From QNES01 sp023143415 (GTDB lineage: Bacteria > Pseudomonadota > Gammaproteobacteria > Beggiatoales > Beggiatoaceae): 23,843 nt of DNA. The notes beneath the pieces are model-generated. The model was not told the origin of the DNA, made no database searches, and worked only from the letters and a program-made list of their open reading frames with translations. Both the position numbers and the translations under genes were made by a program. How positions within the stretch are numbered: position 1 is the stretch's first letter; the number at the start of each line of letters is the position of its first letter. Shown here piece after piece: positions 15,604 to 22,374 of the stretch. The stretch covers positions 1 through 23,843 of the forward strand of contig DAOVUF010000036.1 in assembly GCA_030632725.1 (NCBI GenBank). Reading direction: 5' to 3'.

Positions 15604-15645
15604 TTTCGAGGTTTTAGTTTTTTGAAAAAAACTAAAACCTCGAAA
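15604..15645. repeat. 42-base foldback element (TCGAGG family)
   Basis: TTTCGAGGTTTTAG followed by a T-run, then an A-run and CTAAAACCTCGAAA. It abuts the large palindrome to the base and lies 11 bases from the stop of the NapC/NirT-type gene. The arms carry TTTTAG/CTAAAA, where the copy at 4076 has TTTAAG/CTTAAA. Confidence 0.92.
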
Positions 15646-15655
15646 CCATTAACCA

Positions 15656-16201
15656 TTATTCTTCAGAAGGATCTTCAGGTTCTTCATGAGCGATACCTTT
15701 ATGGCAATCTATACAAGTTTTTCCTTCAGCAACTGCTTTTTGATGCTTTTTAGATGCTGAACTATCTTGCTCATCAAAATCCATATCATCAAAAGAATGG
15801 CATTCTCGACATTCTCGTGAATCAGTGGCTTTCATTTTCGCCCAAACACGATTAGCCATATCCCAACGATGAGCTTCATACTTCTCATCTGTATTAATTG
15901 TTCCCATGATTTCATGGTAAACATCTTTTGCTGCCATCACTTTAGCCCAAAGTTTTGGAACTAAAGAATGTGGTACGTGGCAATCCGCACAACCTGCTGT
16001 GACACCAGACGCATTTTTATAATGCACTGTCTCTTTTAATTCTTTCAGGTTGGTTTGCATGGAATGACAAGAAGCGCAAAACTCAGTGGTATTGGTGTAT
16101 TTCAAAGTGACACTAAAAATACCCGCAAACACGATACCGCAAATAAATAAAAAAATACCCCAAATAAAGCCCTTTGACGAACGTGGTTCTTTTTCGCTCA
16201 T
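15656..16201 (-). CDS. NapC/NirT-family membrane tetraheme cytochrome c
   Basis: This 181-residue protein has one N-terminal membrane anchor (about 11-33) and four CxxCH haem sites: CASCH (42-46), CADCH (71-75), CRECH (131-135) and CIDCH (163-167). Size and layout match quinol-oxidising NapC/NirT cytochromes, which move electrons from the membrane quinone pool to periplasmic reductases such as nitrate or nitrite reductase. AGGAGA stands about eight bases before the ATG. No terminal reductase is next to it, so its partner is elsewhere. It is convergent with fccB, which fits a redox neighbourhood, but the pair do not share a transcript. Confidence 0.92.
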   Translation of the reverse strand: MSEKEPRSSKGFIWGIFLFICGIVFAGIFSVTLKYTNTTEFCASCHSMQTNLKELKETVHYKNASGVTAGCADCHVPHSLVPKLWAKVMAAKDVYHEIMGTINTDEKYEAHRWDMANRVWAKMKATDSRECRECHSFDDMDFDEQDSSASKKHQKAVAEGKTCIDCHKGIAHEEPEDPSEE

Positions 16202-16790
16202 ATTTTTTTCTCCTGTGAGTTAGTTAATAATTGGTTTGAATCAGAGCAATGAGGAAACTTGCAAAATAATCATCAATCAGAATTTATTCTGAGGCTGACG
16301 ATCATTTTGTAAGAGACTTAAAAAAAATTTTATTATATCAATTTTAAACTTCATCTGTTACAGAACAATTTTTTATAAGTTATTACGCTTAAATTAATTA
16401 ATTCAATAATTAAATCAATACGTTATAAAAAATAGTACAACAAATTTTAGAAAAAAACGGATTTATTTCAATGGTGAATACGCGCACTTGATTAATAAAT
16501 TGTTTTAATTAACAAAGAGTTATCATTTAAAATGATAATTCACTACTAGAAAAAATCAATTCTAAAATCCGTTGTACTAAATACTAAAAGGATTTATTTC
16601 ATAAAGTTGCTAATTCATTATTCAATTTCCTATTAAGATAATCTTGATAAATTGTTGAAATTCCAGTTGACAGTGGATTTTTGATTTGGTAAAATACTTT
16701 CACTTTATTATGGTGTACGGCGAATTTTTTTGCCAAAACTAACGCTTGTCTTCAAGGCGTTTCAATATAATTAATTTGTGAGGAAAGTAG
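16202..16790. other. Long AT-rich intergenic region with inverted repeats and no gene
   Basis: No convincing reading frame or RNA gene is visible in these 589 bases. It holds an imperfect 20-base inverted repeat (TAGTACAACAAATTTTAGAA at 16433-16452 against 16560-16579, 18 of 20 matching). Its right arm has the same ATCCGTTGTACT word as the repeat before tolC. A small palindrome TTATCATTTAAAATGATAA lies at 16520-16538. GGATTTATTTCA occurs twice (16459 and 16590). The promoter of the next gene is at its right end. Confidence 0.6.
16667..16695 (+). promoter_or_regulatory. Strong sigma-70 type promoter
   Basis: A perfect -35 TTGACA (16667-16672), a 17-base spacer and TAAAAT (16690-16695) lie upstream of the small exported protein, leaving a leader of about 90 bases. 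This is the best promoter seen in the window and predicts high expression. Confidence 0.75.
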
Positions 16791-17225
16791 ATGAAAAAGC
16801 TTTTAATTGGCGGAATGGTAGCAGCTTCTATGTTTGCTATGCAGTTGTCTCAGGCAGCAACAATTTGTGATGTCAAAGCCAGCTTGAACGATGCTCGTTC
16901 AAAATTAGTCGATATGGTTAAATCAGGCGACAAGGCTGCAAAAGGTGAAGGCACCTTGAGAAATCAGGTTGACGCTGCAACCACAAAGCTTGAAGAAGCT
17001 TACACTGCCATGCTTGGCGACGACAAAAAAGCTGACGATGCGAAACTGGGTACTTTCAAGGAAACATGGGAAGCCTTTAAAAACACTCGTGAAACTGGGA
17101 TAATGCCAGCACTTGCGAAAGGTGATGTCAAAGCCGCTAAAGACTTAGCGAAAGGTGTCCAAAAAGATCGCTTGGGTGTCATGAATGGTATCGTTAAAGA
17201 ACTTGGTGGGGATGACTGCAAGTAA
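16791..17225 (+). CDS. Small exported alpha-helical (four-helix-bundle-like) protein of unknown function
   Basis: This 144-residue protein has a clear signal peptide (MKKLLIGGMVAASMFAMQLS, cut near QAA). The mature part is almost wholly helical and rich in Lys, Ala and Asp, including FKETWEAFKNTRETGIMPAL and GDVKAAKDLAKGV. That wording resembles the ligand-binding four-helix bundle of chemoreceptors (4HB_MCP), here with no membrane anchor or signalling part. It lacks CxxCH, so it is not cytochrome c' or c556. Its only two mature cysteines lie at the ends (Cys26 and Cys143) and could form a closing disulfide. GAGGAAAG precedes the ATG. With its own promoter and terminator it is probably abundant and periplasmic. 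Confidence 0.75.
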   Translation: MKKLLIGGMVAASMFAMQLSQAATICDVKASLNDARSKLVDMVKSGDKAAKGEGTLRNQVDAATTKLEEAYTAMLGDDKKADDAKLGTFKETWEAFKNTRETGIMPALAKGDVKAAKDLAKGVQKDRLGVMNGIVKELGGDDCK

Positions 17226-17262
17226 CCAAAACTGAGTTAGTTTATGGTTTTTTGAGTTTCTC

Positions 17263-17295
17263 AAAACCCTTAGCATTTGCTAAGGGTTTTTTTTT
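17263..17295 (+). terminator. Rho-independent terminator of the exported helical protein
   Basis: AAAACCCTTAGC, loop ATTT, GCTAAGGGTTTT, followed by more T (nine in a row, 17287-17295). It starts 38 bases after the stop codon. Confidence 0.93.
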
Positions 17296-17334
17296 GCATT
17301 CAATCCATTTAATCCAAAAAATCTTTGTCACTCA

Positions 17335-17369
17335 AAAACCTCTGATGTTTTCAAAACCTCTGATGTTTT
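17335..17369. repeat. Direct repeat pair AAAACCTCTGATGTTTT
   Basis: Two exact 17-base copies (17335-17351 and 17353-17369) lie just upstream of the second methyltransferase. A similar pair with AACCTCTGAG occurs at 22095-22127 after tolC. Confidence 0.85.
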
Positions 17370-17392
17370 AAATTAAAAAAATTGAAACGAAA

Positions 17393-18367
17393 ATGCCTTT
17401 TTTTAATCCACCTATTGAAAATCACTATAACGAAAATGCTGACATTGTTCTTTATTATGGTGATGTTAGTGAATTTGTGGCGACGATTCCTGATAATACG
17501 GTTTCTCTTGTTATCACCTCTCCGCCCTATAATCTCGGTAAAGATTATGAAAAACGAATTTCTATCGATAACTATTTGAATATTCAAGAAAAAGTCATTG
17601 CGCAACTCTATCGCGTATTAAAAAATAATGGCAGTCTTTGTTGGCAAGTGGGCAATTTTGTCGAAAATGGCGAAGTTTACCCTCTTGATATTTTATACTA
17701 TGATATTTTCAAACGACTTAACTTAAAATTGCGTAATCGAATTATTTGGCGTTTTGGGCATGGGTTACACACACAGAAGCGATTTTCTGGACGATATGAA
17801 ACGATTTTATGGTTCACTAAAAGTGATAATTACATATTCAATCTTGATGCAGTACGTGTTCCATCTAAATATCCGGGAAAACGCCATTACAAAGGACCAA
17901 ATAAAGGAAAATTATCAGGCAACCCATTAGGTAAAAACCCCAGCGATGTTTGGGAAATCGTTCGTCAAGATTGGGAAAACGCTTTTTGGGATATTCCCAA
18001 TGTCAAGTCTAATCATCCAGAAAAAACGATTCATGGTTGTCAATATCCTATTGAACTGGTTGAACGGTGCGTTCTTGCCTTAACTGAAGAAAATGATTGG
18101 GTATTTGACCCTTATGCGGGTGTGGGTACTTCTTTGATTGCGTCTATTATACATCGAAGACGTGCTATGGGGAGTGAAAAAGAAGCGCGTTATATTGACA
18201 TTGCTCGTGAGCGATTGCGTTCTTATTTTAATGGTTCACTCAAAAAAAGGCCCCTCGGTAAACCAGTCTATCAGCCCACTATGGAGAAAATTGCCCAAGT
18301 GCCGCAAGAATGGAAAGATAAAACGCCAGAACTATTTTTTTTTGATAACGGAAATAAAACACAATGA
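17393..18367 (+). CDS. Site-specific DNA methyltransferase with TSPPYN, probably N4-cytosine (BglII-type modification)
   Basis: This 324-residue beta-class enzyme has the catalytic motif TSPPYN at 42-47 and the SAM motif DPYAGVGTS at 239-247, with a target-recognition region between. S/T-P-P-Y favours N4-cytosine methylation, as in the BglII methyltransferase. The next gene overlaps its stop as ATGA and encodes a BglII-type nuclease, now interrupted, so this was a working restriction-modification pair. AGATCT is the natural guess for the site. The start ATG has only a weak upstream site. With the nuclease split, this gene may now be an orphan methyltransferase. Confidence 0.88.
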   Translation: MPFFNPPIENHYNENADIVLYYGDVSEFVATIPDNTVSLVITSPPYNLGKDYEKRISIDNYLNIQEKVIAQLYRVLKNNGSLCWQVGNFVENGEVYPLDILYYDIFKRLNLKLRNRIIWRFGHGLHTQKRFSGRYETILWFTKSDNYIFNLDAVRVPSKYPGKRHYKGPNKGKLSGNPLGKNPSDVWEIVRQDWENAFWDIPNVKSNHPEKTIHGCQYPIELVERCVLALTEENDWVFDPYAGVGTSLIASIIHRRRAMGSEKEARYIDIARERLRSYFNGSLKKRPLGKPVYQPTMEKIAQVPQEWKDKTPELFFFDNGNKTQ

Positions 18368-18973
18368 TTATTGCAGGTATTTATTCTTTCAATAAAGGTT
18401 TAGAAATCGTTGAATCTCAATTTCCTGATGAATTAGCAGAAATCAAACAAATCATCAGAAATGTAGATAGTGAATCCTGTAAAATTAAAACCAGCAAAGA
18501 ACAAAATAAAGCGGGAAAATTGATATACAGCCCTCCTTGCTTAAATAAAGCTTTTAAAAAGGAATTTACGGCATTAAATTGGCACAGTCATAAAATCCAA
18601 TGTGATTACCCAACTCAATACTATGTGATCGAGGCTAAAGTTTTTTGAAGAAAAACTTTAGCCTCGATCAGATTACACGTCTGCTACAGCATCAAAAGGG
18701 GCTTTTCGTGAAATGGACTTTGTAAAAAATGCGGTAGGTATTGAAGTACAGTTCGGAAAGTACGCTTTCATGGTTTATAATGTGTGTGCCAAAATGACAA
18801 TATTTCATAATTTATCAGTGATTGATGTAGGTATTGAGATCGTATCAATCAAAGATTTTGTCGTGGAAATGTCATCAGGCGTTTCATATTTTGAGCAATT
18901 TGTTTGGGATTTAGAAGCTCGCGGTGTTTCCAATATTGATATTCCTGTGTTGATTTTAGGTGTTGCGGCTTGA
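18364..18973 (+). pseudogene. BglII-type restriction endonuclease gene interrupted by a 43-base foldback element
   Basis: The first part (18364-18626) encodes MIIAGIYSFNKGLEIV through YPTQYYV, then runs into the foldback and stops at 18648. The second part is in another frame: DYTSATASKGAFREMDF, then KNAVGIEVQFGKYAF, to a stop at 18973. Removing 43 bases (18627-18669) joins them as YYV-DYTS, giving a protein of about 188 residues, near the usual BglII length. The second part holds the catalytic set Asp (18716), Glu (18743) and Gln (18749). Spacings of 9 and 11 match BglII Asp84, Glu93 and Gln95, including the unusual Gln where most nucleases have Lys. An ATG at 18713 with AAAAGGGG upstream could still start the catalytic half alone. 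Confidence 0.85.
18627..18669. repeat. 43-base foldback element inside the restriction gene
   Basis: GATCGAGGCTAAAG, T-run, GAAG, A-run, CTTTAGCCTCGATC. Apart from the loop it is a perfect palindrome and identical to the copy at 19558-19600. It shifts the reading frame of the nuclease gene by one and brings an in-frame TGA. Confidence 0.95.
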
Positions 18974-19058
18974 CGCTCTATGACAGATAAGAAAGAGATA
19001 ACTTGTAGAATGGGTGGGCAATAAAAAATATCATTAAATTTTATACAAGGATTTTGCT

Positions 19059-19319
19059 ATGAATATCACTAAACGTAAACCCTTTTCGCCTGGTGAAATT
19101 CTGGTTGAAGAATTTTTAGAACCGCTTAATTTAAGCCACGTTCAACTTGCTGAACGGATTAGGATACCACATAGCCTCCTGAATGACATTATCAACAACC
19201 GTCATGAGATTAACTCTGATATTGCTATTCGTTTAGGAAAAGTATTTGGTACAAGTGCTGAAGTGTGGCTCAATCTCCAAATGAATTCGAGGCTAAAGTT
19301 TTTCTTCAAAAAACTTTAG
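19059..19319 (+). CDS. higA: HigA/VapI-type XRE antitoxin, C-terminus replaced by a foldback element
   Basis: Residues 1-76 match HigA-type antitoxins: RKPFSPGEILVEEFLEPLNL, then a Cro/C1 helix-turn-helix (HVQLAERIRIPHSLLNDIIN), then FGTSAEVWLNLQMN. The final ten residues, SRLKFFFKKL, come wholly from the inserted palindrome at 19286-19326. Taking out those 41 bases extends the frame as MNSKNTSEYE and on to a stop at 19417, giving about 105 residues, the usual length. The DNA-binding part is intact, so it may still bind DNA. No HigB toxin gene lies in the 85 bases upstream or downstream, so it is a solitary or decayed antitoxin. AAGGA stands upstream of the ATG. Confidence 0.82.
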   Translation: MNITKRKPFSPGEILVEEFLEPLNLSHVQLAERIRIPHSLLNDIINNRHEINSDIAIRLGKVFGTSAEVWLNLQMNSRLKFFFKKL

Positions 19320-19326
19320 CCTCGAA
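19286..19326. repeat. 41-base foldback element at the 3' end of higA (reverse orientation)
   Basis: TTCGAGGCTAAAG, T-run, CTTC, A-run, CTTTAGCCTCGAA. The loop CTTC is the complement of GAAG in the copy 0.6 kb upstream, so it is inserted the other way round. Confidence 0.95.
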
Positions 19327-19417
19327 CAGTAAAAATACTTCTGAATATGAGTGCATCAAGCGGTTTGAGTTTAGAAATAAGAAACTCACCTTGTCACCCA
19401 GTTTTTTAGCTTGTTAA

Positions 19418-19490
19418 AGCGTTCCTATTCCACTGGAGAAAATGGCAAAAGTGCCGCAAGATTGGATAAAATGCCCGATATGTTTTTTTA
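19418..19490 (+). pseudogene. Decayed copy of a methyltransferase 3' end
   Basis: Read in the frame starting at 19418, the sequence gives SVPIPLEKMAKVPQDWIK. This matches PVYQPTMEKIAQVPQEWKDK, the C-terminus of the intact methyltransferase (18265-18325). The DNA is alike too (GTGCCGCAAGA in both, followed by a T-rich end). Everything upstream of this tail is missing, so it looks like a leftover of a duplication or of a second, lost restriction-modification system. Confidence 0.65.
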
Positions 19491-19517
19491 AGATTTGCTA
19501 TGAATCCTTTAATTCTT

Positions 19518-19553
19518 AGAAACCAAGTTTTTTAAAAAAACTTGGTTTCTTTT
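19518..19553. terminator. Hairpin AGAAACCAAGTTTTTT with T-run
   Basis: AGAAACCAAGTTTTTT pairs with AAAAAACTTGGTTTCT over one central base, followed by a few T. It can end plus-strand transcription from the higA region. It may be another foldback family, since its T-run/A-run centre resembles the TCGAGG elements. Confidence 0.6.
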
Positions 19554-19557
19554 CCGT

Positions 19558-19600
19558 GATCGAGGCTAAAGTTTTTTGAAGAAAAACTTTAGCCTCGATC
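19558..19600. repeat. 43-base foldback element (same type as in the restriction gene)
   Basis: Identical over all 43 bases to 18627-18669, and in the same orientation, including the preceding GT. The remaining 48 bases before the Pcm-like gene hold nothing clear. Confidence 0.95.
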
Positions 19601-19648
19601 ATTATTTATCTGAAAAACGATAAAACAATCCGAACTATTGAACTAATT

Positions 19649-20305
19649 ATGAACATTGAACAAGCGCGTTTTAACATGATTGAACAACAAATCCGCCCTT
19701 GGGAGGTACTTGATCAACAAGTGTTGGATTTAATGTCTCAAGTGCCTAGAGAAAAATTTGTCCCTGAAACCTATCGTCATTTGGCATTTACTGACACCTC
19801 TATCCCCTTGGCTCATGATCAAGTGATGATGCCTCCCAAACTTGAAGGACGCTTATTACAGGCATTGATGCTCCATCCAAAAGATACCGTGTTGGAAATT
19901 GGGACAGGTAGTGGCTATCTAACGGCGTTATTAGCAAAATCCGCGCGGCATGTTGATAGTGTCGATATTTTTGAAGATTTAGTCAACACAGCCGATACAC
20001 AGCTTAACGCATTGAATATTAACAACTTTTCTCTTAATGTTGGCGATGCCGTAAATGGTTGGCAGACTGATACGCGCTATGATGTGATTGTTCTCACTGG
20101 CTCTGTACCCGTTTTAAATCCGCAATTGAAAGAGCAATTAAATGAGGGCGGCTGTTTATTCGCGATTGTCGGAGAGGAGCCTCTTATGCAGGCTTATTTG
20201 ATTAATCGTATTAGTGAAGATGAATTTGATACAGAGGTTTTATTTGAAACATCGTTACCGCCTTTGGTGGTGGACAAACCTCGCTCAGATCATTTTGTGT
20301 TGTGA
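19649..20305 (+). CDS. Protein-L-isoaspartate O-methyltransferase family protein (tolC-linked type)
   Basis: This 218-residue SAM-dependent methyltransferase has motif I LEIGTGSGYLT (82-92), VDSVDIFEDL for the next strand and VGDAV further on. The N-terminal wording (MNIEQARFNMIEQQIRPWEV and REKFVP) is that of the Pcm-like proteins commonly encoded just before tolC in proteobacteria. Classic Pcm repairs isoaspartate in aged proteins. This branch differs in the substrate-binding segment (LAHDQVMMPPKLEGRLLQAL), so its true substrate is uncertain. No strong ribosome site is seen. TolC follows after 433 bases filled with repeats. Confidence 0.85.
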   Translation: MNIEQARFNMIEQQIRPWEVLDQQVLDLMSQVPREKFVPETYRHLAFTDTSIPLAHDQVMMPPKLEGRLLQALMLHPKDTVLEIGTGSGYLTALLAKSARHVDSVDIFEDLVNTADTQLNALNINNFSLNVGDAVNGWQTDTRYDVIVLTGSVPVLNPQLKEQLNEGGCLFAIVGEEPLMQAYLINRISEDEFDTEVLFETSLPPLVVDKPRSDHFVL

Positions 20306-20368
20306 TTTTAATTGAAGTTTTAAAAAGGGCGAACAGGTTTCGAGGTTTAATTTTAGAATTGACGCACT

Positions 20369-20668
20369 GAGTACAACGGATTTTAGAATGGATTAAATCG
20401 ACGAGGATAAAGTTTTTTTGTAACTACTCAGGGCAACCATAAAGGATTGCCCCTACAATATTCTTATTAATACGGACGAAAATCTTCTTATGTCGTAGGG
20501 GCAATCCCTTGTGGTTGCCCTGATTATGTCGTAGCCCTGATTATGTCGTAGGGGCAATCCCTTGTGGTTGCCCTGAGTAGTTACTTTCAAAAAAACTTTA
20601 TCCTCGTCATCAATTCATAGTGACAAGCGTTTTTTTAAATCCGTTTATTTCGCAAATCCGTTGTACTC
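20369..20668. repeat. Widely spaced inverted repeat GAGTACAACGGATTT
   Basis: GAGTACAACGGATTT (20369-20383) is exactly complementary to 20654-20668. The pair brackets the nested palindrome at 20400-20608. The same word with TTTTAGAA attached appears near 16560. There is no gene in the 433-base gap before tolC. Confidence 0.75.
20400..20608. repeat. Nested inverted repeat: foldback element opened by a GGGCAACC repeat
   Basis: The outer arms GACGAGGATAAAG plus T-run (20400-20420) and A-run plus CTTTATCCTCGTC (to 20608) are a foldback of the TCGAGG kind. Between them the arms continue as TAACTACTCAGGGCAACC (20421-20438) and its complement (20565-20582), then GGATTGCCCCTAC (20444-20456) against the right arm from 20548. 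Inside, the unit TATGTCGTAGGGGCAATCCC occurs at 20490 and 20544, with a shortened copy between (20526-20541) lacking its middle. Confidence 0.85.
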
Positions 20669-20738
20669 TATTATTAGAGTAAAACTATCACTTATTATCA
20701 CAGTGCGTCTAAATTTAATAAAAAATCTCGAATTAATT

Positions 20739-22076
20739 ATGCATAAGCATTTGTTTTTATTATTATTTATTTTTTTCAATTTCCCAATTCAAGCAGAAAC
20801 CCTCTTAGAACTTTACAAAATCGCCGAGCAAAATGATCCCCAAGTGAAAATAGCCTATTCTGACTACTTGGCGATCCTAGAAAAGAAGTCACAAGCGCGT
20901 GCGCCATTATTACCACAAGTCACCTTAGGTGCTGATGTGACTGAAAAATGGACTGAAAGTGATGGGATGTTTGGAGGTAGTCAAGAAAATACGGGCTTTG
21001 GTTATAATCTCTCTCTTAATTATGCCCTTTATCGACGTGAACTTAAAATTCAATTAGAACAAGTTGATAGCCAAATTAAACAAGCCCAAGCCTCTTACGA
21101 AAGTGCAAAACTCGCCTTAATGGAACGACTCGCCAGTCGCTATTTTGGGATACTTGCTGCAAATGATAATTTGAAATTTGCGCGTAGTGCAAAAAAAGCG
21201 TTTAAGCGACAAAAGGAAGAGGCACAGCAGCGTTTTGAAGTAGGGCTGATTGCCATCACTGATGTTCATGAAGCCCAAGCGAGCTATGATTTAGCCATCG
21301 CTGATGAAATTCAAGCACAAAATGAATTAAATAATGCTTATGAATCGTTGCGCGAAATCACAGGAGAATATCATCAAGCGTTAGCTTTTTTGAATGAAGA
21401 CGCACCTTTATTGGGTCCCAAACCTGTTGATATTGATAGTTGGACTGAATTTGCACTGGCACAAAATCCACAATTACTGGCGGCACAATATGCTGTAGAA
21501 ACAGCCCGTCAAGAAACTGAAAAACAACGCGCGGGAAATTGGCCAACCATTGATTTAGTCGGTAGGCATAGTTATAGCGACATTGCCAGAGGTGATGAGA
21601 ACACAATGGGCAATAAAACAATATCTAACAGTTTGGCTATACAATTAAATTATTCCCTATATGAAGGGGGCGCGATACGTTCACGCATAAAGGAAGCGAG
21701 GGTGCGGTATGTTCAAGCATTAGATAAACTTGAACAACAACGTCGCGCTGTTCAATTGCAAACCCGTCAAACCTTTTTGAATTTACTGTCCAATATCAGT
21801 CGAGTGAAAGCACTTAAACAAGCGTTAATTTCAACGGAAATTGCCCTAAAAGCGGTGCAAACCAGTTTTGAATTAGGTACGCGAACATCAGTTGATGTTG
21901 TCAACGCCCAACGTGATTTACTCCGTGCCAAACGTGATTATTCACGTACTCGTTATGATTACGTGCTTGACACTTTACGACTCAAGCAAGTGACGGGTTC
22001 ACTTAATTTAGATGATTTAAGTGAACTCAATAATTGGCTCACTCAGCATCGGATTGAATTACAACTCGTTTATTAA
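20739..22076 (+). CDS. tolC: TolC-family outer membrane efflux/secretion channel
   Basis: The 445-residue product from the ATG at 20739 begins with a signal peptide (MHKHLFLLLFIFFNFPIQA). Two outer membrane efflux repeats follow, starting LLELYKIAEQNDPQVKIAYS and, in the second half, FALAQNPQLLAAQYAVETAR. Long coiled-coil helices (QVDSQIKQAQASYESAKLAL and DKLEQQRRAVQLQTRQTFL) and the strands NYALYRR and NYSLYEGG match TolC. It would form the trimeric outer membrane duct for type I secretion or drug efflux. The longer frame from a TTG at 20661 adds a non-signal-like head and is rejected. No inner membrane pump gene is in the window. Confidence 0.93.
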   Translation: MHKHLFLLLFIFFNFPIQAETLLELYKIAEQNDPQVKIAYSDYLAILEKKSQARAPLLPQVTLGADVTEKWTESDGMFGGSQENTGFGYNLSLNYALYRRELKIQLEQVDSQIKQAQASYESAKLALMERLASRYFGILAANDNLKFARSAKKAFKRQKEEAQQRFEVGLIAITDVHEAQASYDLAIADEIQAQNELNNAYESLREITGEYHQALAFLNEDAPLLGPKPVDIDSWTEFALAQNPQLLAAQYAVETARQETEKQRAGNWPTIDLVGRHSYSDIARGDENTMGNKTISNSLAIQLNYSLYEGGAIRSRIKEARVRYVQALDKLEQQRRAVQLQTRQTFLNLLSNISRVKALKQALISTEIALKAVQTSFELGTRTSVDVVNAQRDLLRAKRDYSRTRYDYVLDTLRLKQVTGSLNLDDLSELNNWLTQHRIELQLVY

Positions 22077-22094
22077 GGAAATCCCTTCACGCGA

Positions 22095-22127
22095 AAAACC
22101 TCTGAGGTTTCCAAAACCTCTGAGATT
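22095..22127. repeat. Direct repeat pair around AACCTCTGAGGTT
   Basis: AAAACCTCTGAGGTTT (22095-22110) is followed by AAAACCTCTGAGATTT (22113-22128). The first contains a 13-base palindrome. It lies 18 bases after the tolC stop. Confidence 0.8.
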
Positions 22128-22199
22128 TGGCTTCCATTTTAAAGTTAGGAATGGTCAGGAAATCACTTTCGACTCTAATTCAAGTCAAAGTCAAAACCA

Positions 22200-22343
22200 G
22201 ACCTGGCAGGTTCAAAAGAAAACCTGCCAGGTCAAAGTCTTCGAGGTTCAAGTTTTTTTTCAAAAAAACTTGAACCTCGAAACCAAAGTCAAAATCAGGT
22301 CGCTGCCTTTGACCTGCCAGGTTTTGTTTTAACCTGGCAGGTC
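22200..22343. repeat. Two CCTGGCAGG palindromes flanking a foldback element
   Basis: GACCTGGCAGGTT with AACCTGCCAGGTC (22200-22233) and, inverted, GACCTGCCAGGTT with AACCTGGCAGGTC (22311-22343). Between them lies a 42-base TCGAGG foldback (22240-22281) with arms TTCGAGGTTCAAG and CTTGAACCTCGAA. The outer palindromes are relatives of the CCTGACAGG repeats around the cyclase-like gene. No gene is present between tolC and the PDC-sensor gene. Confidence 0.92.
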
Positions 22344-22374
22344 TGATTTTAAAGTTAACTCATTTGATGCACGT

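Noticed and set aside
15426..15655. fccA diheme cytochrome gene expected after fccB
   Set aside because: The interval is filled with palindromes; the nearby cytochrome is a four-haem NapC/NirT protein on the other strand.
16202..16790. Possible small RNA or tRNA in the long intergenic stretch
   Set aside because: I found no cloverleaf, GTTCGA-type arm or intrinsic terminator that would support an RNA gene; only AT-rich sequence and inverted repeats.
16791..17225. Cytochrome c' / c556-like haem protein
   Set aside because: The helical pattern and context suggest it, but there is no CxxCH anywhere in the product.
17351..17605. 84-residue minus-strand frame opposite the methylase start
   Set aside because: It is antisense to conserved methyltransferase sequence and has no supporting signals.
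18974..19058. HigB toxin gene expected next to higA
   Set aside because: Only 85 bases are present, with no open frame or RelE-type motif.
20661..20738. 26-residue N-terminal extension of TolC from a TTG
   Set aside because: A standard signal peptide begins at the ATG at 20739, and the upstream part overlaps an intergenic repeat.
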